Positions 25,823 through 34,711 of a stretch of DNA of 64,000 bases are shown here, piece by piece; position 1 is the stretch's first letter; every line of letters begins with the position of its first letter. The notes beneath the pieces are model-generated. The model saw nothing but the letters and a program-made list of their open reading frames with translations. It searched no databases and was not told the DNA's origin. A program made the position numbers and the translations under genes. Location: NCBI GenBank assembly GCA_025934775.1, contig JAICWO010000016.1:62001-126000 (forward strand), given 5' to 3'. The DNA comes from Gemmatimonadaceae bacterium. GTDB lineage: Bacteria > Gemmatimonadota > Gemmatimonadetes > Gemmatimonadales > Gemmatimonadaceae.

Positions 25823-26625
25823 GCCTGCCCCCGCGCGGTGAGCCAGGTGCTCGCCCGATCGGCACATCGATCGAGAAGCCGGCGGAGAAGGCCAAGCGGC
25901 GTTGCCCGCGACGCCGCGACGACGAGCAGGCTGGAATCGGCCGCCGGGGACATCGCGACCACCGCGTGCTGCGTCTCGAACGTGATCGACCGCCACTCGC
26001 CGATGTCGAGGTGCCGCGTCGAGCGCTGCACCTCTTCCGAGATGCCGCTCAATTGGGCCCCTACTTCTTGCGAGACGTCCGAACCGTCGGCGTCGACGTA
26101 GATGCCGCCGAGCACGAAACCGCTCGCGTCGAGCAGGATCGCCGTTTGCCCCTCGTCCGTGAGCACCTCGGCGAAGAGCATGCGCGGATCGTTCGGTGTG
26201 GGGTGCTCGAGCGGACTGCCGACGATCCCGGACGAGCGCCGCACCGTCTGCAGGGCGGCGGAGACGTCGGCGCCCGCGCCGCCGGCCTGAGCCTCGCCGA
26301 GAAAACGCTCCGCATCTTCGAATCGGCCCTGCTGGAACGAGATGTAGCCCAAGCCCTTCATCGCGCCCACGTGATGCGGCATGATCTTGAGGACCGTCTG
26401 CCATTCCTCCGCCGCGCGCGCGAAATCCCGCCGGTCGACGGCGATGCGCGCCACGAGATCGTGCGCCTCCGCGCTGCGCGCATGCCGCTCGAGGCCGCGG
26501 AGCGCGATCTTGAGCGCCACCTCGAGCTGGCCTTGACGCCGCAGCGCTTCGCCAAGCTGGATGAACACGAGGCTCGACGGGTCGTGCGCGAGCTCGTCGC
26601 TCCAGCGCCGAATGTCTTCAGCCAT
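25819..26625 (-). CDS. TPR protein with a C-terminal roadblock-like domain
   Basis: The 268-residue protein has about three TPR-like hairpins (residues 15-115: LGEALRRQGQLEVALKIALR, LVARIAVDRRDFARAAEEWQ, LGYISFQQGRFEDAERFLGE), a linker, and from about 145 a roadblock-like domain: LFAEVLTDEGQTAILLDASG, FVLGGIYVDADG, LLVVAASRATPLGLLRRLL. This fuses a scaffold with a potential GTPase-binding module. It lies between the second PATAN gene (eight-base overlap) and two stand-alone roadblock genes. Confidence 0.8.
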   Translation of the reverse strand: MAEDIRRWSDELAHDPSSLVFIQLGEALRRQGQLEVALKIALRGLERHARSAEAHDLVARIAVDRRDFARAAEEWQTVLKIMPHHVGAMKGLGYISFQQGRFEDAERFLGEAQAGGAGADVSAALQTVRRSSGIVGSPLEHPTPNDPRMLFAEVLTDEGQTAILLDASGFVLGGIYVDADGSDVSQEVGAQLSGISEEVQRSTRHLDIGEWRSITFETQHAVVAMSPAADSSLLVVAASRATPLGLLRRLLDRCADRASTWLTARGQA

Positions 26626-27559
26626 CGCCGTGGGCCTCCAGCACGCGCTGCAGCCGGACCAGGGCCTCGAGCGCGTCGCGGGCCTCCGGCGACGCCGGCC
26701 CGCTCGGCGATTGTTTTAGAAAATGCTCAATCTCCTTGCGCGACGCGGCGATCTCCTCCGCCAACGAGCGCACGAGACCCGCGGGGAGCCGCGATTCGGC
26801 GATGCTCCGCTCGGCCTCCGACGTCGTTCGGTGCGGCACGCGCAGCGTGATGATCCCCGTCGTGGCGAGTCCGTAGGCGATCTTCGCGACCTCGAACTCG
26901 TCGCGGCCGAGCGTGGCCGCCATGCCCCGCAGATCGCGCTCCCCGTCGATGATCGTGAGCACCTGCCATTCGTGCGGCAGCAAATCGAGCATCGCCCCTT
27001 CCCGCCCGTCTTCCACCGGCGCGAGCTCCGGAACGACGGACACGTTCGGCACGATGTCGGCGATGCGCGACCATTCGTCGATCCGACGCGCGCCTTCCAT
27101 GAGAAGCGACTCGGTCGAGACCGTGATGCGCGTGTCGCGAGGCATCTCCTCCTTCGTGCGCTCCTCGAAGGAGAAGAAGCCCTCCTGCCAGGACATCAGC
27201 TCGAACACGACGCTCTCGATCTGCAGCCGAAGCTGGCGTTCCAACTCCCGCTGCGTGATCGCGCCGATCTCGACGAGGAGCTCCGGGATCTCGCGCGACG
27301 CACGGCCGTTGGCCTTGCGCTGCTTCGCCCGTTCGATGTCCGTCTCACTGATGCGTCCGGCCTGCACGAGCGCCAGCTCGGTGGGCACGGTCTTGCTGCG
27401 GATGGTCGCCTGCACGACGCGGCCGCCGTCGAAGTAGACCAGCCCTTCGTCTTCGCGCAGCTCGGACGAGACGCGCAGCATCCCGGTCTTCCGGCTCAAG
27501 TCGAGAAGCTGGAAGACGTCGTGGATGCCGAGCTCGCGGAGCGGTCCCTCGATCGCCAT
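26618..27559 (-). CDS. PATAN (DUF4388) domain protein
   Basis: The 313-residue protein is a PATAN/DUF4388 protein: GPLRELGIHDVFQLLDLSRKTG, LVYFDGGRVVQATI, ALVQAGRISETDIERA, LRLQIESVVFELMSWQEGFF and VSTESLLMEGARRIDEW. It lacks TPRs and ends in a helical stretch (SLAEEIAASRKEIEHFLK). It parallels the N-terminal half of the protein at 20674-22296, so the cluster has two diverged PATAN proteins. Its ATG overlaps the stop of the large TPR gene by one base. Confidence 0.88.
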   Translation of the reverse strand: MAIEGPLRELGIHDVFQLLDLSRKTGMLRVSSELREDEGLVYFDGGRVVQATIRSKTVPTELALVQAGRISETDIERAKQRKANGRASREIPELLVEIGAITQRELERQLRLQIESVVFELMSWQEGFFSFEERTKEEMPRDTRITVSTESLLMEGARRIDEWSRIADIVPNVSVVPELAPVEDGREGAMLDLLPHEWQVLTIIDGERDLRGMAATLGRDEFEVAKIAYGLATTGIITLRVPHRTTSEAERSIAESRLPAGLVRSLAEEIAASRKEIEHFLKQSPSGPASPEARDALEALVRLQRVLEAHGDG

Positions 27560-30252
27560 CAGGACACCGCCCGCGGACCGAGGATGCGCTGGAGATCGCT
27601 TGCGGTGCGGATCTCGCGCCGCGCGCGGCGAGCGAACTCCGAGCTCGGTGCGAGCTCGATCACGCGCTGCCAGCGCTCGATCGCATCGCGGTACCGATGC
27701 TGCTCGGCGAGGATCGTTCCCTCATAGAACAGCGCCCCCGCATGCGAGGGATCGAAGCGCAGTACGCGCGCGAACGCGTGCACCGCGTCGCGCTTGCGGC
27801 CGAGCGCGAGCAGCGTTTCGCCGAGGGCGATGAGCGCGTCGAAGTGGTAGGGATCGCGCTGGAGCAGATCGACGAGCAACGAGATCGACTCGGCCGGGCG
27901 GCCGAGCCGCCGGCGCAGGTTCGCCAGCTCGAGGGTCGCTTCCGCGTACGTCGGCACCGCGTCGAGCGCGGCGACGAGCTCCTGCTCCGCCTCGCGGTTC
28001 TGCCCTTTGCCCTGGAGCAGTCGCGCGAGATGAAACCGCACGACGGCGAAATCATTGTCGAGCGTCAGCGCGTGCCGGTACGCGGAGATCGCGCCTTCGT
28101 TGTCGCCGAGCGAGCGCGCGATGTCGCCGATCTTCTGCTGAATATCGGCGCGCATTGGCGCGACGCGGCGCGCGGCCTCGAGCACCGACAGCGCGGCGGC
28201 GGGATCGCCGCCCTCCGCGCACGCGGATGCGGTGAGCATCAGAATATCGACGTCGTCCTGCGAATCGGCGAGCAGGCGTTCGGCGATGGGACGTGCCTCG
28301 GGCGCGCGGCCAAGCTTGATCAGCGACCACGCTTCGCCAATGCGCGCCGAGCGAAGCGCCGGCTCCAGTCGCAGCGCCTCGCGATACCGCTCGAGCGCCT
28401 CGCCGTACAGTCCCTGCCGGGCAAAGACCTCGCCGTGGAGCGCGAGGCCGTCCGCGCGCGCGTTGCCGCGCGCCATCGCGCGGCTGATCTCCGCCGAGGC
28501 GCGATCGTAGAGTCCCTTCGAGAGAAAATCGGTCGCCATCGCGAACGGCGACGAATCGATCGTGCGCGACTGCGCCGGCACGGGCGCTGGGGCCACCGGC
28601 GTGAGCTCGGTGAAGAGCGTGTCGAGCGACTGGGGATCGAAGCTGAAGTCCGCGACGGCAACGTCGGTGGCGCGCTCGGCGCCGCCCAGGTCCGGCTGGA
28701 TCGAGAGATCAGGATCCTCATATTCGACATCCATCGCGAGCTCGAATTTCTGCGCGACGTAATACGGGTCGAGCTCGAGCGCGCGCTTGGTCTCGCGCAG
28801 CGCGCCCTCGAAGTCACCGAGGTTGGACAGCGTGAAGCTCATGTTGTAATGCGCTTCCGCGTACTCGGGCTTGGCCTGGATCGCGCGGGCGAACGCATTC
28901 CGCGCATCTTCGAACTTTCGCAGCTCCGTGAGCACGAGGCCGATGCCGTTCCACGCGACCGGGTGCTCCGGTTCGCCGGTGAGCACCTGCCGGTACGCGT
29001 CGAGCGCCGGCGGAAATCGCTTTCCGCGGCTCATGAGCAGCGCGAGATTCAGTCGCGCCTTGGTGAAGTTCGGCTGCGTGTCGAGCGCCGTGCGAAACGC
29101 CGCGACGGCTTCGTCGGCCGCGCCGCTATGGTAGAGCGCGACGCCGAGATTGTTCTGCGCGATCGCGTACGTCGCTTCGGCGGCGAGCGCACGGCGATAA
29201 CTCTCCTCGGCATCGGCGAACCGCCCGTCCTGGTGCAGCGACACGCCGCGTTCATTCCAGAGCTTGGGGCTCGACGGCTGCCGGCCGAGCAGCTCCTCAT
29301 AGAGCGCGAGCGCTTCCTTCGGCTGCTTGAGGAGCAAGTGGAGCTCGGCCATCGCCTGCAGCACGAGGTCGCGCTCCTCGCCGCGCTCGAGGGCCACGCG
29401 GTACTCGCGCATGGCCTCGGCGTAGTAGCCCTTGCTGCGGAAGGCGAGGCCGAGGTTGTAGCGGGCGAGCTGTCCCTCGCCGGAGACCTGGAGCTCGCGG
29501 CGCGCCGGCTCGGCCGCTTCCGGCCGCGCGGCGCGCTGTTGATCGATGGCGAGATTGGCGTGCGCGCGCGAGAGCGTGGGATTGAGCTTGATCGCGCGGC
29601 GGGTGGCGGCTTGCGCGTCCTCGTGGCGCCCCATGTCGCCGAGTACGAACCCCATGAGGTAGAGCGCGTCGTGGTTCTCGGCGTTGAGCTCGACCGCGCG
29701 CTCGAGCTCGTGCAGCGCTTCCTCGTTCAGCCCGCGATGGTAGAGCACCTCGCCCATCGCGACGTGAAGGAGCGAGCTCTCGGGATCGAGGCGGAGCGCG
29801 CGCTCGAGCGACTGCTGCGCGCGCTCCATGTCGCCGGCCTGCTTCTCGGCGAGGGCGAGCTGGAGGAGGGCGCCGACGTCGTGCGGCGCGTACTGGAGGA
29901 GGGTGCGGAATTCATCGATCGCCTCGTCCTGCTGGCCGAGGAGGGCGAAGGTGCGGCCGAGCTCCCAGCGGGCCTCGCGGTCATCCGGCTTGCCGCGGAG
30001 CCGTTCTTTCAGTTCTGGTATTCTAGAATCATAATACCCGGTATTGAAATACGCGATCTCCAGGTTGCGCTGGGCGACCTGCATCTTCTGGTCGAGCTCC
30101 AGCGCCTTCATGAACGCGGCGACGGCCTCCTCATACAGCCCCTTGTTGTAGTAGAGGACTCCGAGGTTGTTGTGCGCGCCCGCGTCCGACGGATCGATCC
30201 GCCGGGCGAAGGAGCGCAGGACGTCGCGGTCGCGCTCGGAGGTGAGCACCAT
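27559..30252 (-). CDS. Large multi-TPR scaffold protein
   Basis: The 897-residue cytoplasmic protein is almost wholly made of TPRs, probably twenty or more, starting NNLGVLYYNKGLYEEAVAAF and including repeated tandem units. Around residues 520-595 the repeats are broken by an acidic, Pro-rich linker (EYEDPDLSIQPDLG, VAPAPVPAQS), after which TPRs resume to about 880. No signal peptide or membrane segment is seen. TPR scaffolds occur with MglA systems and chemosensory arrays. It lies 13 bases after cheC and overlaps the PATAN gene. Confidence 0.85.
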   Translation of the reverse strand: MVLTSERDRDVLRSFARRIDPSDAGAHNNLGVLYYNKGLYEEAVAAFMKALELDQKMQVAQRNLEIAYFNTGYYDSRIPELKERLRGKPDDREARWELGRTFALLGQQDEAIDEFRTLLQYAPHDVGALLQLALAEKQAGDMERAQQSLERALRLDPESSLLHVAMGEVLYHRGLNEEALHELERAVELNAENHDALYLMGFVLGDMGRHEDAQAATRRAIKLNPTLSRAHANLAIDQQRAARPEAAEPARRELQVSGEGQLARYNLGLAFRSKGYYAEAMREYRVALERGEERDLVLQAMAELHLLLKQPKEALALYEELLGRQPSSPKLWNERGVSLHQDGRFADAEESYRRALAAEATYAIAQNNLGVALYHSGAADEAVAAFRTALDTQPNFTKARLNLALLMSRGKRFPPALDAYRQVLTGEPEHPVAWNGIGLVLTELRKFEDARNAFARAIQAKPEYAEAHYNMSFTLSNLGDFEGALRETKRALELDPYYVAQKFELAMDVEYEDPDLSIQPDLGGAERATDVAVADFSFDPQSLDTLFTELTPVAPAPVPAQSRTIDSSPFAMATDFLSKGLYDRASAEISRAMARGNARADGLALHGEVFARQGLYGEALERYREALRLEPALRSARIGEAWSLIKLGRAPEARPIAERLLADSQDDVDILMLTASACAEGGDPAAALSVLEAARRVAPMRADIQQKIGDIARSLGDNEGAISAYRHALTLDNDFAVVRFHLARLLQGKGQNREAEQELVAALDAVPTYAEATLELANLRRRLGRPAESISLLVDLLQRDPYHFDALIALGETLLALGRKRDAVHAFARVLRFDPSHAGALFYEGTILAEQHRYRDAIERWQRVIELAPSSEFARRARREIRTASDLQRILGPRAVS

Positions 30253-30265
30253 GCTCAGGCGCCGC

Positions 30266-30880
30266 TCAGGCGACGCGAACGGCCTTCAGGATGGCCTGCA
30301 GCGACGCAGGATCGGGAAGGAGGAGAAAGTAGCCGCGGAGGTGTTCCTCGATGTCGTTCATCACGAACTCGCTCTCGACGCAGAACACGTAGTCCTTGTC
30401 GCTCCCGAACTGCAGGTACGCGGTGGTCAGTACGGCGTTCGACATGTCGATGGCGAGACTCGGCGGCGACGGCAGCAGCATCATCCCCATGAAATCGCTC
30501 AGCGCGTTCATGTACGCCGAGCTCAGGATGTTGCCCGCCTCCTTGATCGCCGACTGCTCCATCTCGGTGAACTCGTCCGAGCTGGCGCGCCGGAGGAGCA
30601 AGCCCGCGAGCCGGAGCGCCGTGCGCCGCGGGAAGACGAGCAGCGTGCGGCCCGTGAGATCGCCGAGCATGTGCATCAACACGGCCGCCACCGGCTCGTC
30701 CGGCTCGGCGACTTGCGGCGGGACTTCCTCGAGCGGTGACACGTTGATGCGCGGCACCGTGATCATGATGGTCTCGCCGATCATCTGCGAGAGCGCGGTG
30801 GCGGCGTGTCCGGCGCCGATGTTCGCGACCTCGCGGAGCGCGTCGAGCTGGATCGCCTTCAGGGTACGGAGATCTTCCAT
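30266..30880 (-). CDS. cheC: CheY-phosphate phosphatase CheC
   Basis: CheC removes phosphate from CheY-P to end the signal. The 204-residue protein carries both active-site motifs of the CheC/FliY family: LREVANIGAGHAATALSQM and IKEAGNILSSAYMNALSDF, each with the Glu and Asn pair. No CheZ is encoded here, so CheC is the visible phosphatase. CheD, its usual partner, is encoded at 19371-19862. It follows cheA by seven bases. The ATG at 30880 fits the family N terminus. Confidence 0.93.
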   Translation of the reverse strand: MEDLRTLKAIQLDALREVANIGAGHAATALSQMIGETIMITVPRINVSPLEEVPPQVAEPDEPVAAVLMHMLGDLTGRTLLVFPRRTALRLAGLLLRRASSDEFTEMEQSAIKEAGNILSSAYMNALSDFMGMMLLPSPPSLAIDMSNAVLTTAYLQFGSDKDYVFCVESEFVMNDIEEHLRGYFLLLPDPASLQAILKAVRVA

Positions 30881-30887
30881 GCCGTCC

Positions 30888-32852
30888 TCAGAGAAGACTG
30901 CTGACGTCGAGTATGAGCGACGGCGAGCCGTCGCCAAGGAGCGTCGCTCCGCCAAAGAACGGCAGACCGTCGCGGACCGCGTCGTACTGCTTCACCACGA
31001 TTTCATCCTGCCCCGTCAACTCGTCGATCACGAGCGCCGCACGGCGGTCGCCCAAGTCGATCACGACCGCCTGCTCCAGATCGATGTCGCTCGCCGCGGT
31101 GTATTCCGGAAGACCGACGAGCGAACGAAGGCGCACGAGCGGAAGGACCTCGTCCCGCGCGAGCAGCACGTCGCGTCCCTTCACCGACGCGATCACGTCC
31201 GGCGCCAGCTCGATCGTCTCGCTCACGTGCGCGAGTGGAATGGCATACACCTCATCGGCGACGCGCGCCAGCAGCGCGCGCACGATCGCGAGCGTCAGCG
31301 GCAGCCGCAGGATCATCGTCGTGCCCTGGCCGGGCACGGAGCGAATGTCCATGGCGCCGCCGAGCGAACGCACGCGCGTGTACACGGCGTCGACGCCGAC
31401 GCCGCGGCCAGACAGATCGGTCACCTTCTCGGCGGTCGAAAAGCCCGGGCGCGCGATGAGGCGCAGCAGCTCGTCTTCGGTGAGCTCCGTCTTGTGCTCG
31501 TCGACGAGGCCGTTGGCCTTTGCCTTCGCGAGCACACGCGCCCGATCGATGCCCTTGCCGTCGTCCGCGACTTTGATCACGACGGCGGACCGGTCGCGCG
31601 TCGCGCTGAGCACGAGCCGGCCCGCGGCCGGTTTGCCCGCCGCGACGCGCTGCTCCGGCGATTCGATGCCGTGATCGATCGCGTTGCGCAGCAGGTGCAC
31701 GAGCGAGTCGGCCATCTCGTCGAGCATCGAGCGATCGAGCTCGATGTCCTTGCCTTCGACGATGAAATCGACCTGCTTGCCGACGGCGCGGGACGCGTCG
31801 CGGACGACGCGCGGGAAGCGGTCGAAGACGTTCGAGACCGGAACCATGCGGCTCGCCGTGATCTCGTCGCGCAGCTCGGTGATCAACCGCGACGACTGCG
31901 CGACGGTCTCCTCGAGGGCGCCGTCGCCGAGATCGTCCGCGAGCTGCGAGAGCCGTCCGCGCGCGATCACGAGCTCGCCGATCAGATTCATCAGATTGTC
32001 GAGCCGCCGCACATCGATGCGCACGTGTCGCGCGCGGCTGCCGTCCGCGCGCATCGCATCACGCGGCGCCGCCGCTGTCATCGCGGACGCCGGCGTCTCG
32101 ATGCCCATGTCATCGCGTGGCGGCGTGATGCCCGCCGACGACGCGGGCACGGCCGCCGCGACGGGAACGCTGTCGTCGCCGATCTGCACGTCGACGACGT
32201 CGCCGGCGCCGCGCGCGACGCGCTCGAGGTCCGCCGGCTCGAGCGTCGTGCGGACGCGGATCGCGAAATCGGATTCGAACGCGTCGATCTGCAGATCGTC
32301 GACCGACGGCGCGGTCGCGAGGATCTGTCCGACCTTGGCCAGCGTCTGAAGAATCACATACGCGCGCACACCGCGGAGCGGCGTGTCGGGCGCCAGCCGC
32401 ACGCGGACGAGCGTGCCCGGCCCTGGCGGCGCGGCGACGGTCCATGCGACGGTGCGCTCCGCGGCCGGCGTGCCGAGCGTCTTGAGCGCGGCCACGAGCT
32501 CCGTCGCGGTGACCTCGCCTTCGCGTCCGGCGACCGCGGCCTCGACGGACTTCTCGAGCACGTCGGCCGCGCGGAAGAGCACGTCCATCACGCCGGCGTC
32601 GATTGCGAGCGCGTTGCGGCGCGCGCGATCGAGCACGCTCTCCAGCTCGTGCGCGAGCTCGGCGACGACGGCGTACCCCATCATCGCGCTCATGCCCTTG
32701 ATCGTGTGGACCGAGCGGAAGATCTCGCCGACGGCCGTGAGCGCGGCGGGCCCGGGCGGCTGGCGCTCGAGCTCCAGCAGCGCGCGATTCACCGCCGCGA
32801 CGTGCTCGCGACTCTCGGCGAGAAAGAGCTCCGCGTACTCGAGATTATCCAC
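30888..32852 (-). CDS. cheA: Chemotaxis sensor histidine kinase CheA
   Basis: CheA autophosphorylates on a histidine and passes the phosphate to CheY and CheB. Domains in the 654-residue product: P1/HPt with His49 in FRSVHTIKG; a P2-like domain (about 150-230); P3 dimerisation (about 270-340, LDNLMNLIGELVIARGRL); P4 kinase with N box HLLRNAIDHGIES, G1 VADDGKGID, F/G2 GRGVGVDAV; and a C-terminal CheW-like P5. All catalytic boxes are intact. It starts with GTG 21 bases after cheY. Confidence 0.97.
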   Translation of the reverse strand: MDNLEYAELFLAESREHVAAVNRALLELERQPPGPAALTAVGEIFRSVHTIKGMSAMMGYAVVAELAHELESVLDRARRNALAIDAGVMDVLFRAADVLEKSVEAAVAGREGEVTATELVAALKTLGTPAAERTVAWTVAAPPGPGTLVRVRLAPDTPLRGVRAYVILQTLAKVGQILATAPSVDDLQIDAFESDFAIRVRTTLEPADLERVARGAGDVVDVQIGDDSVPVAAAVPASSAGITPPRDDMGIETPASAMTAAAPRDAMRADGSRARHVRIDVRRLDNLMNLIGELVIARGRLSQLADDLGDGALEETVAQSSRLITELRDEITASRMVPVSNVFDRFPRVVRDASRAVGKQVDFIVEGKDIELDRSMLDEMADSLVHLLRNAIDHGIESPEQRVAAGKPAAGRLVLSATRDRSAVVIKVADDGKGIDRARVLAKAKANGLVDEHKTELTEDELLRLIARPGFSTAEKVTDLSGRGVGVDAVYTRVRSLGGAMDIRSVPGQGTTMILRLPLTLAIVRALLARVADEVYAIPLAHVSETIELAPDVIASVKGRDVLLARDEVLPLVRLRSLVGLPEYTAASDIDLEQAVVIDLGDRRAALVIDELTGQDEIVVKQYDAVRDGLPFFGGATLLGDGSPSLILDVSSLL

Positions 32853-32873
32853 GCGACCGCGACCGTCCGCCGA

Positions 32874-33236
32874 TCAACCGAGCACGCGCTGCACCGCTTC
32901 GAGCACGCGGCTGGGCTGGAACGGCTTGACGACGAAATCCTTCGCGCCCGCCTGAATGGCTTCGACGACGAGCGCCTGCTGCCCCATCGCGCTGCACATG
33001 AGGATTTTGGCATTCGTGTCGAACTTGCAGATCTCGCGCACGGCGTCGATGCCGCCCATGTCGGGCATCACGATGTCCATGGTCACCAGATCGGGGCGAA
33101 GCTGCTGGTACTTCTCAACCGCCTGCACACCCGTTTCTGCCTCGCCGACGATTTCGAAGCCGGCCTGGCTGAGAATGTCTCCCACCATGGTGCGCATGAA
33201 GATCGCGTCGTCGCAGATGAGTACCGTGTGACTCAA
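32874..33236 (-). CDS. cheY: Chemotaxis response regulator CheY
   Basis: A 120-residue single receiver domain with acidic pocket D9/D10, phosphoacceptor D54 (MDIVMPDMGG), Ser82 in the switch position and Lys104 (VVKPF). It should receive phosphate from CheA; whether the output is a flagellar motor, type IV pili or another target cannot be told, as no such genes occur in the window. The start is TTG, supported by GGAGG six bases upstream. Confidence 0.95.
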   Translation of the reverse strand: MSHTVLICDDAIFMRTMVGDILSQAGFEIVGEAETGVQAVEKYQQLRPDLVTMDIVMPDMGGIDAVREICKFDTNAKILMCSAMGQQALVVEAIQAGAKDFVVKPFQPSRVLEAVQRVLG

Positions 33237-33247
33237 GAACGCCTCCG

Positions 33248-33736
33248 TTAGGCGAGCAAAACTTGCGTGATCAGCGCATCGAGATCGAGAATCACGACCG
33301 CCGTGTCATCGACCGTCGCGACCCCGCGCACGATCGATGCGCTGCTTCCCTGCTCCTCCTCCGGCACCGCGCCGCCGGCGGCGCGCCCGGAATCCTCCTC
33401 CGGCGCTTCGACGGCGAGCGGCCGTACGTCGACCACTTCGTTCACCACCACACCGACGAGCCGGTCCCGGTGCCGCACGAGCAGGATCGACCCATCCGCC
33501 GTCGCGGGCCGCGAGGCGTCGAACCGCACGGCCAGATCGAGCACCGTCACGATCGTGCCGCGCATGTTGATCAGCCCGCGAACGAACGGCGGCGTTCCCG
33601 GAAGCCGGGTCGTGCGCCGCAGCGGAATGATCTCCTGCGCGTCCGCGATGTGACAGCCGTACAACGTCTCCCCCGCGCGGAACAGCAGCGTGGGAGTCAA
33701 GAATTCTATTTCAGGAATCGACGTTGTAGAATCCAA
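33248..33736 (-). CDS. cheW: CheW-like coupling protein (proximal copy)
   Basis: Third CheW of the cluster, 162 residues. It has the CheW strands TLLFRAGETLYGCHIADAQEI, VRGLINMRGTIVTVLDLAVRF and VVVNEVVDVRPLAVE, but with an acidic insert (EAPEEDSGRAAGG, EEEQGS) in the last third. The longest start, TTG at 33736, lies 26 bases inside rluD; another TTG at 33700 just after the rluD stop is equally possible. Neither has a clear Shine-Dalgarno. It opens the chemosensory part of the long minus-strand gene run. Confidence 0.9.
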   Translation of the reverse strand: MDSTTSIPEIEFLTPTLLFRAGETLYGCHIADAQEIIPLRRTTRLPGTPPFVRGLINMRGTIVTVLDLAVRFDASRPATADGSILLVRHRDRLVGVVVNEVVDVRPLAVEAPEEDSGRAAGGAVPEEEQGSSASIVRGVATVDDTAVVILDLDALITQVLLA

Positions 33737-34685
33737 AGAACTCGAGCGGGTTGGCGTCGGCGAGCGGAACGTCCGGGCCGGCGGCGGCCACGAGCGCGCG
33801 ATGCAGCTCCTCCGGCAGCGGCGACCGCAGGTCGACCATCGCCCCGGTGACCGGGTGGCGAAAGATCAACCATGCCGCGTGCAGAAAATGCCGGCGCGGC
33901 GGAAGTCCCACCAGCTTGCGCCCTCCGCCTCCGCCATAAGTATCGTCGCCAACCACGGGATGGCCGATCGATGCCAGGTGGACGCGAATCTGATGCGTGC
34001 GTCCCGTGAAGAGATGCGCCCGCAGCAGATCGCCGGAGTCGAACCGCGCAAGCCGGGTGAGATCCGTCCTCGCCGGCCGTCCGGTACTGACGATTGCCAT
34101 GCGCTTTCGGTCTCGCGGATCGCGGGCAACGGGCTTCTCGATCGTGATCCGGTCCTCCGTCAGGTGTCCCCACGACAGCGCGGCGTAGCGCCGGATGATC
34201 TGGCGGGCCTGGAGCGCCGCGCCGAGCACGCGATGCGCCCGATCGCTCTTGGCGACGAGGAGGAGCCCCGACGTCTCCTTATCCAGCCGGTGGACGATCC
34301 CCTCGCGCCCCTCTTCCGATGCCGACGACAGCGGGCCGCCGCGGCCCTTGAGCGCGTTGACCAGCGTCCCGGTCCAATTGCCCGGCGCCGGGTGCACGAC
34401 CATGCCGGCCGGCTTGTCGACGACCAACACGTCGTCATCCTCGAAGACGATCGTGAGCGGGATGTCCTCGGCGAGCACCTCCCGGCCGGCCGGCGGCGGG
34501 ACGTCCGCCTGCACGATCTCGCCCGGCCTCGCCAGATAGCTTGCCCGTTCGCGCCGGCCGTCCACGAGCACGTGCCCGTTCGCGATCAGCGTCGCGGCGT
34601 GATTGCGCGAGAGATCGAGCTCGGTCGCGACGAGCACGTCGAGGCGAGGCGCACGGTCGGGAGCCTCGAACTTGTGGATGGACAT
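33711..34685 (-). CDS. rluD: 23S rRNA pseudouridine synthase, RluD/RluA family
   Basis: The 324-residue protein has an N-terminal S4 RNA-binding domain (PRLDVLVATELDLSRNHAATLI) and the RluA catalytic core with the conserved HRLDKETSGLLLVA containing the catalytic Asp, plus FTGRTHQIRVHL and HPVVGDDTYGG. RluD makes pseudouridines in helix 69 of 23S rRNA; related members use other sites. The start at 34685 sits 26 bases after lspA. The lspA-rluD order is common. Confidence 0.93.
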   Translation of the reverse strand: MSIHKFEAPDRAPRLDVLVATELDLSRNHAATLIANGHVLVDGRRERASYLARPGEIVQADVPPPAGREVLAEDIPLTIVFEDDDVLVVDKPAGMVVHPAPGNWTGTLVNALKGRGGPLSSASEEGREGIVHRLDKETSGLLLVAKSDRAHRVLGAALQARQIIRRYAALSWGHLTEDRITIEKPVARDPRDRKRMAIVSTGRPARTDLTRLARFDSGDLLRAHLFTGRTHQIRVHLASIGHPVVGDDTYGGGGGRKLVGLPPRRHFLHAAWLIFRHPVTGAMVDLRSPLPEELHRALVAAAGPDVPLADANPLEFFGFYNVDS

Positions 34686-34711
34686 CGCCCGCCCGGGCGT
34701 GGCTGGAGGAA

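Noticed and set aside
27697-33251. Two plus-strand open frames of more than 900 codons opposite the TPR and cheA genes
   Set aside because: They are antisense shadows caused by high GC at third codon positions; their translations lack motifs and are Arg/Glu/His-rich, while the minus frames hold clear domains.
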